From: Dioscorea cayenensis subsp. rotundata
Lineage: Eukaryota; Streptophyta; Magnoliopsida; Dioscoreales; Dioscoreaceae
NCBI RefSeq assembly: GCF_009730915.1
Contig: NC_052473.1
Location: 7,753,727-7,817,726 of the forward strand
Reading direction: 5' to 3'
DNA: 64,000 bases
Shown here: positions 45,637-55,929 of the stretch, in pieces
Layout of the letters: every line of letters begins with the position of its first letter
Position numbering within the stretch: position 1 is the first letter of the stretch
Position numbers and translations under genes: made by a program
The notes under the pieces: model-generated
Database searches by the model: none
The model's input: only the letters and a program-made list of their open reading frames with translations
Told to the model about the DNA's origin: nothing

Positions 45637-48194
45637 ATGACCCGAAGGAATCCATCAATATTAATTGAAGGAGACCCTGAGCTTGAACGTACACTTCGAA
45701 GGAAAGGGAAAGAACCTGTACAAGAACAGTCTAATCTAGCTGATTTGGAAGTAGAAGGATCTGACAACATGGAAGAACAAAATGAGCAACAACAGACACT
45801 ATCCGATTATGCCAGACCTTCAGTGTTGGGGACACAATCGAATATTGTGCGTCCCCCAATCACAGCTCAAAATTTTGAGCTAAAGCCGGCATTCATCCAT
45901 ATGCTACAGCAGTCTGCACAATTCAACGGTTTGGCCGATGAGGATCCAAACAGTCACATAGAGAGCTTCCTCGAGGTGTGTGACATGCTGAAGATAAATG
46001 GTGTGACAGATGATGCCATCAAATTGAGAGCCTTCCCATTTTCCTTAAAGGGGAAAGCAAAACAGTGGCTACACTCATTACCTAGGGCTTCAATCACTAA
46101 ATGGGAGGAGATGGTAGAAGCTTTTCTAGCCCGTTATTTTCCTCCCGGAAAATCAGCAAAGCTTAGGAATGCGATCTCATCCTTTATGAAGTTGGAATTG
46201 GAGTCTCTATTTGAGACATGGGAAAGGTTCAAGGAACTCCTGCGCAAGTGCCCGCAACACGGATTCCCGGAGTGGATGATTGTTCAAACCTTCTACAATG
46301 GTTTGAACACGAGTACAAGGCAACTCTTGGATGCGGTGGCAGGAGGTCCTTAGGTAGCAAGACCCCCAACGAGGCACGTCAATTGATTGAGGAAATGGGG
46401 TTAAATAGCTACCAGTGGAATGCTAGAGAAAAGAAAAAGGTGGCTGGACTCCATGAAATTGATGCTGTAACTTCATTAGCGGCCCAAGTGGAGAGTTTGA
46501 GTAAGAAGCTAGATCTTATAGCTTCGAATAGAGTTACGGCCGTGACAAATTGTACCGGTTGTGGTGGAGGACATGCTTCTTACGATTGCCCAATCGTCGT
46601 AGGTGATGTCTCTTCAGTTGAGAATGTTGACTTTGTAGGTAATGGAATGAGACCTCAAGGGAATCCATACAGCAACACCTACAATTCAGGTTGGAAGAAT
46701 CATCCCAACTTTTCATGGAGTAATCAAGGACCACAAAAGACCATGGGGCCATCGGGGTTCCAACAACAACAACAAGCCCCTCTAGTGGAAAACAGAATTT
46801 CAGGTTTGGAAACCCGAATGACGGATTTGGAGAAGCACTTGGCTAGATTTGTTCAATCGGCAAATACAAGGTTTGAATCAGTCGAGGCTACACTTCGCAA
46901 TCACACCGCCTCCTTGCACAACCTTGAAAATCAAGTGGGGCAAATTGCGAAATCTCTTTCCGAAAGGCCACATAGAAGTTTACCAAGCAACACGGAAACC
47001 AACCAGAGAGAACATGTGAAGGCGATCGCTTTGAGAAGCGGTCATGAGGTTGAAGGGCGGCTTCTGAGTGAAAAGCCGAAAGAACACGCACCCGAGGTCG
47101 TAGAGGTTGAGAAGGGAGCAAACAAAGAGAAAGAGGTGGCACCCCTATCTTTCAAGCCAAGAATCCCTTATCCCTCTAGATTAAAGAATGACCAAGGGGA
47201 TGACCAGCATAAGAAGTTCCTGAGTTTGTTCAAGCAACTCCACATCAACATTCCTTTTGTTGAGTCTTTGGCTCAAATGCCTATGTATGCGAAATTCCTG
47301 AAAGACCTATTGACCAACAAGAGGAAATTGGAGGAGAGTGCTTCAGTGGTGCTTGATGCTTCATGCTCGGCGGTGTTCCAAAAGAACATACCGAACAAGA
47401 AGAAAGACCCGGGAAGCTTTATTATTTCGTGTAACATCGGCAACTTAGGCGAGGAAATGGCATTGGCAGATTCAGGGGCAAGTATCAACGTCATGCCATA
47501 TACTTTCTTCCAAAAGCTAGGCTTGGGTGAGCCTAGGCCTACTTGGATGACTTTACAATTGGCGGACCGAACGGTACGACATCCGAGAGGCATCATTGAA
47601 GACGTGCTTGTCAAGGTGGACAAGTATATTTTTCTGGTTGACTTTGTAGTGCTAGATGTTGATGAGGATGCAGATGTACCCTTGATACTTGGGAGACTAT
47701 TCTTGCGGACTTCCAAAGCATTGATTGACATGGACGGCGGAGAGCTCACGTTGAGAGTCGGAGACGATAAGCTCACTTACCGCCTTACTGAAGCCATGCG
47801 GAATTCTCTCGATTTTGATGACACTTTGTATTTTCTAGACACTACTGATGAGATTGTTGATGAATATATACAGGAAATGTTCAACCCGGATCCGTATGAA
47901 ATATTGTTCGACCAAGAGGAGTACAATGAGGAAGTAATGATGCTTGGTTCGACTGGAGAGGAAACATCTACCCCGGGAATCTTGAAGAAGGTGCTCCGGA
48001 AAATGAAAAGGGCTCGAAGACGCCACCGAAAATGCCCCAAGACTGTTGGAGACGTACATGAGCGAAGAAAGTTGGACGAACCATTGTTAGGTGGTCCGAA
48101 GCCCGATAGTGCATCCTCTACTATCAAGAGACTTTGCTCATCATGCTTTCAAGTTATGGGTAAGAGGGCAATCTTCATTCATGAACCACCGTGA
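45637..48194 (+). pseudogene. gag: gag-protease of E9, one frameshift
   Basis: About 851 codons, starting MTRRNPSILIEGDPELE. The start is chosen because all copies share it just after a pyrimidine tract and TGCAG. Domains in order: gag domain (codons ~85-235), knuckle CTGCGGGHASYDC (about 46551-46589), helical region ending KSLSERPHRS, basic/acidic linker, protease with LADSGASINVMP (about 47464-47499) and LILGRLFLRTSKALID near 47685, an acidic segment, and a tail with LCSSCFQVMGKRAI ending HEPP at 48194. A single base is missing at about 46348 (GGTCCTTAGG where E1 has GGTACCTTAGG), which closes the first frame at 46353. The rest is open. Gag would form the particle and the protease would process it. 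RT would be expected next and is absent. Confidence 0.93.
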
Positions 48195-48206
48195 GGTATG
48201 AAAGAT

Positions 48207-48256
48207 ACGTCAAGCTTAGTGACGTTAAACAAGCACTTCTTGGGAGGCAACCCAAG
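48207..48256 (+). other. Paired hairpins after pol of E9
   Basis: ACGTCAAGCTTAGTGACGT (48207-48225) and CTTGGGAGGCAACCCAAG (48239-48256) begin 13 nt after the stop codon. The same pair follows gag-protease in E3 and E8 and integrase in E1 and B, which argues for a selected RNA structure. Function unknown. Confidence 0.65.
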
Positions 48257-48525
48257 TGTTTACTATTTTTTCATACTTTTAGTTTAGTTTGTTTGCATGA
48301 ATAAATTGTTAAGTGTTGGTGTTTCAATTTTTGAGTTCTTGTGCTGCGATTTTATTGTGGGTTTTTAAAAGAATTCATTGCATGTTTTGTTGAGAATGGG
48401 CGAAGTTTGGTCGTTTGTGTTCTATTTTGTATTTTTATCTTGTATATCTTGCACAATAGGGCAGGCTCTGAGTGTGTAAACATGTTCAGGCTAGTTCTGC
48501 AGAGCCTGTAGGTTTTTCTAAGTCA
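48257..48525 (+). other. Spacer between hairpins and array of E9
   Basis: AT-rich, with the conserved AGTGTTGGTGTTTCAATTTTT and CTGCAGAGCCTG. No gene is seen. Confidence 0.7.
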
Positions 48526-49130
48526 CCCAGAGAAAACACACTGGCGTGTGCAAATTCCACACGCCTGTGGGTGTGTACTGTGAACTCTTCCAGAGAGGGC
48601 ACAGGGGCGTGCGGCTACCCCTGTGGATGACCATGCGACTGGCGCACGCCCGTCGGTAATTTCCACACGGGCATGTGACTTCTGCGAGTTGGGGCGATTT
48701 TTCCCGAGAATATCACGGGCGTGGACTCGCCCCGTGGGTGACTCTGTGAACCACGCAGCGGGCGTGGGTAATTTCCGCCGCGCGTCGCGAAACTCTGCAG
48801 GTTGCTCCCTCCATCCCGAGAAAACACAGGGGCGTGCGGCCGCCCCTGTGAGTTGAGGCCTGTGAATGCCCACGCCCGTGGGGAATTTCCGCACGGGCAT
48901 GTGGGCGACTTGATATTTTTCTCAGATGACCAGGGAAGCCACAGGGGCGTGCGTCTGCCCTGTGGGTCTGCCGCACGGGCGTGGATAATTTCCGCACTCC
49001 CGTTGGAGATCATTTTAAGTCAATGAGAGTTTTTCACGAGGCGCGCGATGGCGTGCATACGCCCCTGTAGAGCTTCTGAAGTGAGGCACACGGGCGTGGG
49101 GAATTTCCGCAAGCCCGTGTGGATGCACAG
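48526..49130 (+). repeat. Five-unit 112-bp palindrome array of E9
   Basis: Eleven palindromes alternate strictly. Type II (CACAGGGGCGTGCGG...CCCCTGTG) starts near 48600, 48714, 48825, 48940 and 49047. Type I (CACGCCCGTGGGGAATTTCC...CGGGC) lies between them. Spacings of type II are 114, 111, 115 and 107 bp. A CCCGAGAA-like linker separates units. The stretch is the most GC-rich in the element and full of CG and CHG sites. Confidence 0.9.
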
Positions 49131-49152
49131 AATGTCAAAAGGCACGAGTTCT

Positions 49153-49577
49153 GTTTAAAAAGGGGATGATTTCTCTCCTTCTTCATGACTCCTTTTCCCT
49201 TGAAAACACTCTCACAACATTCTCCGAGTCCATTGCGCTAGTTTGGTGGGATTTTAGCAAGTTTTCCGACCGGCTCTCTATTTTCTCATTTCCTCTCATT
49301 GGTAAATTAATTTTCTTCATCTTCTTCGTCAATTCATGATTTCTATTGATTAATCTAGTCAACAATGCTTCGTTTCTTCAATTGGAACAATGATTTACGT
49401 TTAGAATGAAGTTACAGATATTTTTGATGTATATTTTTGAATTGTTGATACCTGGCCGTGCGTTTCTCATGACCCGTGAATCCACACGGGCGTGCGGAAA
49501 TTCCACACGACTGTGTGGATTTCTGCAGTATTGTTTTATCTACTTGTTTGACTAATTTTTTTTAAATTTGGCAGATC
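49153..49577 (+). promoter_or_regulatory. Internal promoter-like cassette of E9
   Basis: TATA-like GTTTAAAAAG (49153-49162) is followed by a leader with AAAACACTCTCACAACATTC, donor-like CTCATTG-GTAAATTA (GT at 49302-49303) and acceptor-like TTTGGCAG ending at 49574, 3 nt before the ORF-1 ATG. The predicted intron is 273 bp and carries an extra palindrome pair near 49453-49530. The same order occurs in E1, E3 and E8. Confidence 0.55.
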
Positions 49578-50923
49578 ATGGCACCTAGGACAAAGAAGCA
49601 AACTAATAAGAGGCCACGTGAGTCATCCTTTGAGCCCGAGGGCATGCGATTTGCGATTCCCGAAGATCAGGCCCGTTATGAGCGCTTATCGAGACTCCGC
49701 TTCGGACAGACTCGATTCCTGGACACGACTATATTACGAGATCTTCAACAGGGAGATGAGTTCGCTGATGAGGTTAAGGACCTTGTTTCAGAGGAGGGTT
49801 GGCGGCAGTTGCTGATGATTAGAGAGCCAGCTATCCGATAGTTTGCATTGGAGGTGCTCTCCTCGTTTGAGTTTGATAGAGCGTATGCGAGCTACAACAG
49901 TTTGGGCACCATTCGGGTTCGAGTGTTTGGACACCACCATAGTTTGAGCATTACGCAGTTTTCCATACTACTTGGCTTATACGAGGAGGTATTCACAGAT
50001 TCTGAGGAGTACGCATGCGATTACCCTACTGATTATCCTGGAACCTTGACCCCTGCAGAGGCTTACGAGTGCTATGTGGTCGGGGTCGATCTGAGCGGGG
50101 TCTCAAAGGCCACGTGCCTTTCCCGGCCTGCCTATAGATATTTGCATGCAATCATGAGTAGGTCGGTGAATGGCCATGGCGATAGTACTGGTGTCCTGAG
50201 CTGCCAGGATTTGTTGTACTTGTACTCGATGGTAGAGCACGTACTGATACACTTAGGGCACATCTTGGCTGAATATATCAAACATCAGGGATAGTACACT
50301 AGACTGGGAGTGATCTTTTCGGGTCCTTATATTACGAGATTAGTGCTGGGCATGGGTCTTTTGGATTCAATTCGCGGGGCCGAGAAGATGAGTGTACCCG
50401 CTCCCACAGGTCTAGAGGCGATGCGGTTGATGGGCATGGTCCGTGAGGGGTTCGGGACAAGGGTTTTTACGTTAGTTCTACCAGCCCGGAGATAGGCGAG
50501 GGATGAGGGGTGATGACGCTGGAGTATCTCAGACTACCCCCGAGCCTTAGCCCGCATCGATGGACACCGAGGCATCTCCAGCGGCCGAGGAACCATCTCC
50601 AGTGCATATGTTTTCACCTTCTCGAGCCAATTATCGCTTTGAGAGGCTCGAGAATGCTATAGGAGTGGTCCGAGCCGAGGTTCTTGAGATTAGGGAGCTA
50701 CTGCGAGCCACTCGATGACACAGGAGTTCATGGCGCGTTTCGACATATTACAGCAGATCCTAGAGCGAGACGTTGCCTCATCATTTGTAATGCAGCCGAG
50801 GACTCTTCAGGCACCGCCAGTACCTCAAGCACCTCCATCCTCGACCCCAGCACCAGAGGACCCACTATATGCTTCCACTTTACCAGCAGCAGCAGCGGAG
50901 ACCGAGAGTGACTTCGACACTTG
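49578..50923 (+). pseudogene. ORF-1 of E9, two TAG stops and late frameshifts
   Basis: Third ORF of about 448 codons. It starts MAPRTKKQTNKRP, then has RYERLSRLRFGQTRFLDTTI and DEVKDLVSEEGWRQLL, closely recalling the Athila ORF-1 family. TAG at 49839 and TAG at 50292 interrupt an otherwise continuous frame; E3 has CAG (Gln) at the second place. After about 50480 frameshifts occur. The C-terminal part contains a helical stretch (RFERLENAIGVVRAEV) and, from 50715, MTQEFMARFDILQQILERD with a proline-rich end, stopping at 50923. Position after pol is that of env-like genes, but there is no signal peptide or clear transmembrane helix, so I do not call it an envelope protein. Confidence 0.82.
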
Positions 50924-52180
50924 ACCTTTCTTTTACTTTCATGCATTTTACTTTATCTTATTTTCTTGTTTTTTTAGACTTGTTCACTTTCGAGAAAGGA
51001 TTTTTCCTTACGAGTTTATGTTATTTTGCATTATCGAGTTATATTCATTGCTTCATCTTTTATACACTCGAGTTATTTTTGTTTTTCTTGAGCTTCACTG
51101 AACCCCCTCATGTATGCGTGCAGATGGTCTTGTCTTCTTGGAAATTGAGACTTAGTCATGGGCACGACCAAGGTGCTTTGGCACTAGGCCGTGCGAGCTT
51201 CACAACCCGTTTGAACACTACTCCCAATGAATTACTTCATCAAACGCAACACTAGGAGTAAGGTGAGTATTGTTTTGATTGCTTCTCCCACATCTATTTT
51301 TTTTGAATGATATATTTTGAGTGAGCTTGCATGTGTACATTGAGGACAATGTACAACTTAAGTATGGGGGGGAGTTTCATAGTGCACACATCTTTTCTAT
51401 TGTTCTTGATTGTTATATGCTCACATAGCCAATGGCGGTTCACCTTAGTTGCAATGGTTGTATTCTTGAGGTTAGGAGAATTTCTAACACTGAATGTTTT
51501 CATGCTCTAGTTCTTGCTTGAATTTCTAGGAATTTTTGCCCGATTTACACTTAGTGCACTACTCACTCTTTGAACTCTATTGGAAACTCTTGTTCGATGT
51601 TAAAGGGACTAGTTAGGTTTATTTTCTTGTGCTAATTCAAAAAAAAAATGAAAAGAATGAACAAAATAGTTTTATTGTTTATTTGTATTTGTTGGGTGGA
51701 AAAAGCTACCACCTATGAACTATGAAGCTACTCTCACAAGTCGGATACTAGTTATGCCCTAATTAGAGAAATAGCTATCTCATAGGATGAGTGAAAGCTA
51801 CCACTCGGGTAGAAAGAGCTACCACCTCGAAAGTGTGAAAGCCACCTTAGCGGCCTCTTGGGAAAGGGCTACCTTAGAGGACGTGTGAAGCTACTATCGT
51901 TTTTGAAATGTTTGTTGTTTTCTTGTTGTAGATAAATAAGTCCCTTGCACGTAGAACTTTGAGGAGTATAACTTGGGGTGTTTTGAGTGAGTTCACACAC
52001 TTACACAAAATTCAGGTTTGTTATCCTTTTTTATTCAAGTTTTTAGCTAGAGCATTGATTTTTTCGTATTTAGTGTTGAAATTTTCCTTACTTGTAGAAT
52101 GCTATCTTTGTATACTTTGGTAAACCTAAGACCAAGCACTTTCAACATTTTCTTCATTGATGCACAGAATGTTTTAATGT
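50924..52180 (+). other. 3' untranslated region of E9
   Basis: Contains the short conserved frame VLSSWKLRLSHGHDQGA at about 51127-51180 after an acceptor-like GCGTGCAG, and the stem-loop block at 51695-51899. In the block GGTGG...CCACC, CTCATAGGATGAG and GGTAGAAAGAGCTACC can each fold locally. The remainder shows no gene. Confidence 0.8.
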
Positions 52181-52219
52181 TTGCTTGAGGACAAGCAAAA
52201 GCATAAGTGTGGGGGAGTT
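52181..52219 (+). other. Hairpin and polypurine tract of E9
   Basis: TTGCTTGAGGACAAGCAA (52181-52198), then AGTGTGGGGGAGTT up to the LTR at 52220. Confidence 0.92.
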
Positions 52220-54025
52220 TGATAAGTGTTTGTGCGATATGAATGCGAAGCGTTCATTCCTTATGTTGAGCATTACTTTTCTCAGGTTTTTACATTAATA
52301 TGTGTGTTTTTATGTTACTTTTATGCAGGTATGGTTGTGAGGCCGAGTATGAAGGAAATAGGACAATGTGGATCATAATGCACCTATTTTGGAGGAGATC
52401 TTGCTAAGGTTCAAACACGAAGACATAGGTCAGGTGTGAGATGCTAGAGTGTGTGCCAATCTCCTCGTATTCGAGTGAGCACATTCATTTGGAGGGGCAC
52501 AAAGGCAGTCACACTCGAGCATTCTGATTTATGCATATAAGAACAAGAGATCCACCAACGTGTACATCATTGAAGAAGTAAGTGATTCACGATGTAAACG
52601 TGTGCCCGTTTGTGTTACCCCAATGAAAGTATGAAAGTACTGTAGCAGCCCGGCCGAGAAATCAGAGAAACAGAGAATCCACATGGGTGTGTGGAAATTA
52701 TCCACGCCCGTGTGGAAATTCCACAGCGGCGTGTGACATCATACACGCCCGTGCAGTCGCCCGATTCCAGCCCTATTTAAAGCCGATTTCAGCCCCGATT
52801 TCAGCATTCTTTTCTCCATCTTTTCCCCAACTTACGAGAGGGCTTCGGCTAGGGATTCGAGGGATATTGGCCAAGGTTTTGGAGAAGTTCTACGGCTCTG
52901 ACATCATGATTCCATTAGGAAGAAGGTTGGTAGGGGAGCTTCGATCGAGGCGTATCCTATACCGGACGAAGGAATCCTTGGACGACGAGTAGAGGACTCT
53001 CCACAAGACAATCGAAATGACCATCGAGGGGGTTTCTTTATGGATTCTTTGCTTTTACATTCAATTTCTTTGATTGTACTTAGCTCCATGGAGAGCTAAA
53101 CCCCTAGTGGGTACTTGGGTGATTGTGAACCCTAGGATGTACTCGTTTCATTGAACTTCTTTATTATGCTTTCAATAAATTGCTGTTTATTGTGAGTTCC
53201 AACCTCGAATGCTTGATTGTATGAACATTTCCCTAGAGTGACACTAGGGTTGAGAGTTCTTGTTGGTAACCTTGTGAGTGAGTGACACACCACAAGCGTT
53301 AGACAAAGCTAGGTTGGAGAGGGTTGAGAGGGTGAGTCGAGAGGTACAGGAGCATCCCCTTTCCCCTCCGACGTGATAGATTCTACCTCCGTTCCTTGAG
53401 TTCTTTCCGGCCATAATAGAATGAATGGTCTAAGGGATGAACCTCCACTGGGGACTAGTTGCGCGTGCAAATGAGTGAAGCGTTGAGGGGATCTTAGTAT
53501 CTAGGGCTTAATTGTGGTTAGGGACCTTCCCCCTGGACCAAAGGGTTAGGTCTATAATTAGGAAGCGATTTATCACTTGGAATCCCTAGAGCCCATTGAA
53601 ACTTTATTCGAGTGCGAGGTTGAGAGGTTACTTAATCTCTCCTCTGTTACATGAATAGAGTTAGGCATAGTTGACCTTAGATTTGGGACTATGTATGTAA
53701 GGATTTCAACGACTCACCATTGCATCGATTAGGAAGCATAATAGAGAGTTCTTGCACTTGAAATGATTTTCCTAGGTGAAGCATCATCCGAGTACCCCAT
53801 TTTTATCGATTGCCTTACCCTTTTCTTTATTGTTGCTCTCTCACTTGTTTCTTTTATTATTGAGAATTGAATCAATTTCACACCAATCATATTGATCTTT
53901 CACATAGCTAAGAAGCAAATTAAGTATTTTTCATTCCCTACTCGATGGATTCGACCCCGCTCACCCGGGATTATTACATCGACAAACCCGTGCACTTGCG
54001 GGATATAAGCAAGGGGAACTTGTGA
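52220..54025 (+). repeat. 3' LTR of E9
   Basis: 1806 bp, TGATAAGTG...CTTGTGA. Palindrome unit at about 52677-52765, TATA-like CTATTTAAAG at 52773-52782. A short deletion near 52633 relative to the 5' LTR removes the segment between GAAAGTATG and AGTACTGTAGCAG. Confidence 0.92.
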
Positions 54026-54896
54026 GAACCCACGTGGTGCACGCACACCTGTGCGCTCGAGAAAACACTCCTTTGACTCTGACTGCTCTCACACGGGCGT
54101 GTGGAAAATACACACGCCCGTGCGTCCAACCAACAGGGGAAGCCACACACCCCTGTGGCTTCTCTAGACATCCGAGAAAAATACCATGTGTTATACACGC
54201 CAGTGCGGAAATTCCACAGGGGCGTGGACATTCACATGCCCAACTCCGCGATGGCATGTGCGCCCCGTGTTTTCTCCGGATGGAGAGAACTCCTCTGCGA
54301 GTTTTGCGGGGCGTGTGAAGTACCCACGCCCATGCGTGGTTCTGAAAGTCGCCCGGCGAGGCGAGTCCACGCCCTGTGTGCTCTCGGGAAAATTCTCAAA
54401 ACTTTGCGAGAATTCCTGCGCCCGTGCGAAAATTACCGCAGGCGTGTGACAATCGCATGGTCGTTCGTGAGGCGGCCGCGCGCACTGTGCCTTCTCGGAT
54501 GAGCTCGCGGTGCAAATCCACAGGCGTCGCGAAATTACTCACGCCCGTGTGTTTTCTCCGGATGACTTAGAAAAAAATCTCTGAGCTCTGCGGAAGATTT
54601 CCCGAACATGTTTACACACTCGAGCACTGCTCTATTATGCAATTTTTACCAATAAAAAAACATGAAGTCGAGCTCAAACGACCAAACTTCGCCAATTGCA
54701 CATGAAAACACACGATTAAAATTCAAAGTTCACAAGGAAATCTCAGCACAAGCACCTAAGAAATTAAGACACCAACACTTAAAAAATTATTCATGCAAAC
54801 AAACTAAACTAAAAGCTAAGAAAATAGTAAACACTTGGATTGCCTCCCAAGAAGCACTTGTTTAATGTCACTAAGCTTGACGTACCTTGTCTTATC
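54026..54896 (-). repeat. Palindrome array, spacer and post-pol hairpins of E8
   Basis: The rest of the E8 array runs from 54026 to about 54560 with type I and II palindromes. Spacer follows to about 54830. Near the pol stop are CTTGGGAGGCAATCCAAG (54834-54851, - strand) and the TGACGT-type dyad (54865-54883). Frames of 60-130 codons here are array artefacts. Confidence 0.82.
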
Positions 54897-55929
54897 TCAC
54901 GGGGGTTCATGAATGAAAGTTGCCCTCTTACCCATGACTTGAAAGCATGATGTGCAAAGTCTCTTGAGTGTAGAGGGTGTATTATCGGGCTTCAGACCAC
55001 CTAACAATGATGTGCCCAACTTCTTCGGTTCACGTATGTCTCCAACAGCCTTGGAATGTTTCCGGTGGCGTCTCCTAGCCCTCTTCATTTTCTGGAGCAC
55101 CTTCTTAAAGATCCCCGGGGTAGATGGTTTTTCTTTCGTCGATCCAAGAATCATTACATCTTCATGTCCCTCCTCTTGGTCGAACAAACCTTCATACGGA
55201 TCCGTATTGAACATCTCCTGTATGTATTCATCAACAATCTCATCAGTAGTGTCTAGAAAATATAAAAGTATCATCGAAATTGAGAGAATGCCGCATGGCC
55301 TCAGCAAGGCGGTATGTGAGCTTGTCATCTCTAACTCTCAAGGTGAGCTCTCCGCCGTCCATATCAATCAATGCTTTGGAAGTGCTGCAAGACGGTCTCC
55401 CAAGTATCAAAGGTACATCCGCATCCTCATCGACATCTAGCACTACAAAGTCAATCTGAAAAATGTACTTGTCCATCTTGACAAGCACGTCTTCAATGAT
55501 GCCTCTCGGATGTCTCGCACTGTTCGGTCCGCTAGTTGCAAAGTCATCCGAGTAGGCCTAGGCTCGTCCAAGCCTAGCTTTTGAAAGAAGGTGTATGGCA
55601 TGACGTTGATACTAGCCCCTGAGTCCGCCAATGCCATTTCCTCACCAAGATTACCAATATTACACGGAATGATGAAGCTTCCCGGGTCTTTCTTCTTGTT
55701 CGGCATGTTCATTTGCAATACCGCTGAGCAGGAAGCATCTAGAATCACTGAAGCACTTTTCTCCAACTTCCTCTTGTTAGTCAACAAGTCTTTCAAGAAC
55801 TTCGCATACTTAGGCATTTCGGCCAATGCCTCAACAAAAGGAATATTGATGTGGAGTTGCTTGAACAAACTCAGGAATTTCTTGTACTGTTCATCCCCTT
55901 GGTCATTTTTCAATCTAGAGGGATAAGGG
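54897..55929 (-). pseudogene. Protease and pol tail of E8, broken
   Basis: From RIPYPSRLKNDQGDEQ the frame is open through LADSGASINVMP (near 55630) to TVRDIREASLK, where a 1-2 base change near 55520 shifts it (sisters read TVRHPRGIIEDV). It resumes as LVKMDKYIFQIDFVVLDVDEDADVPLILGRP to 55243. Another shift near 55260 precedes TTDEIVDEYIQEMFNTDPYEG and the tail KRARRRHRKHSKAVGD...FIHEPP ending at 54897. The catalytic DSG is intact but the protein cannot be made whole. Confidence 0.87.

Larger units (their letters stand above)
43656..54025 (+). mobile_element. E9, nearly intact non-autonomous family A element
   Basis: 10370 bp with both LTRs, PBS, gag-protease (one frameshift), post-pol hairpins, array, cassette, ORF-1, 3' UTR and PPT. 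It lies in the array of E8 in opposite orientation. Flanks are CAGCC and GAACC, only 3 of 5 matching, so the target duplication is degraded or an end is altered (3' tip TGTGA instead of TGTCA). The LTRs differ at about 3% over the first 420 bp by eye. RT, RNase H and integrase are absent. Confidence 0.92.

Noticed and set aside
47273..47776. 167-codon frame antisense to protease, recurring at 2612-3082 and 55591-55926
   Set aside because: A mirror of the conserved protease codons. It has no independent start or conservation beyond the sense strand.
48523..49026. Several open frames of 70-132 codons on both strands within the array (also at 10235-10895, 15700-16285, 54022-54502)
   Set aside because: GC-rich repeat composition keeps all frames open. 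The frames are not conserved between copies and have low-complexity repeated residues.
48526..49130. Regularly spaced palindromic repeats that might be taken for a CRISPR array
   Set aside because: Plant retrotransposon context, degenerate repeats, no unique spacers of even length, and the same array recurs in every family A copy.
49578..50923. ORF-1 as a true envelope glycoprotein
   Set aside because: No signal peptide, no transmembrane helix and no cysteine pattern seen. The end is proline-rich and helical. Only its position is env-like.
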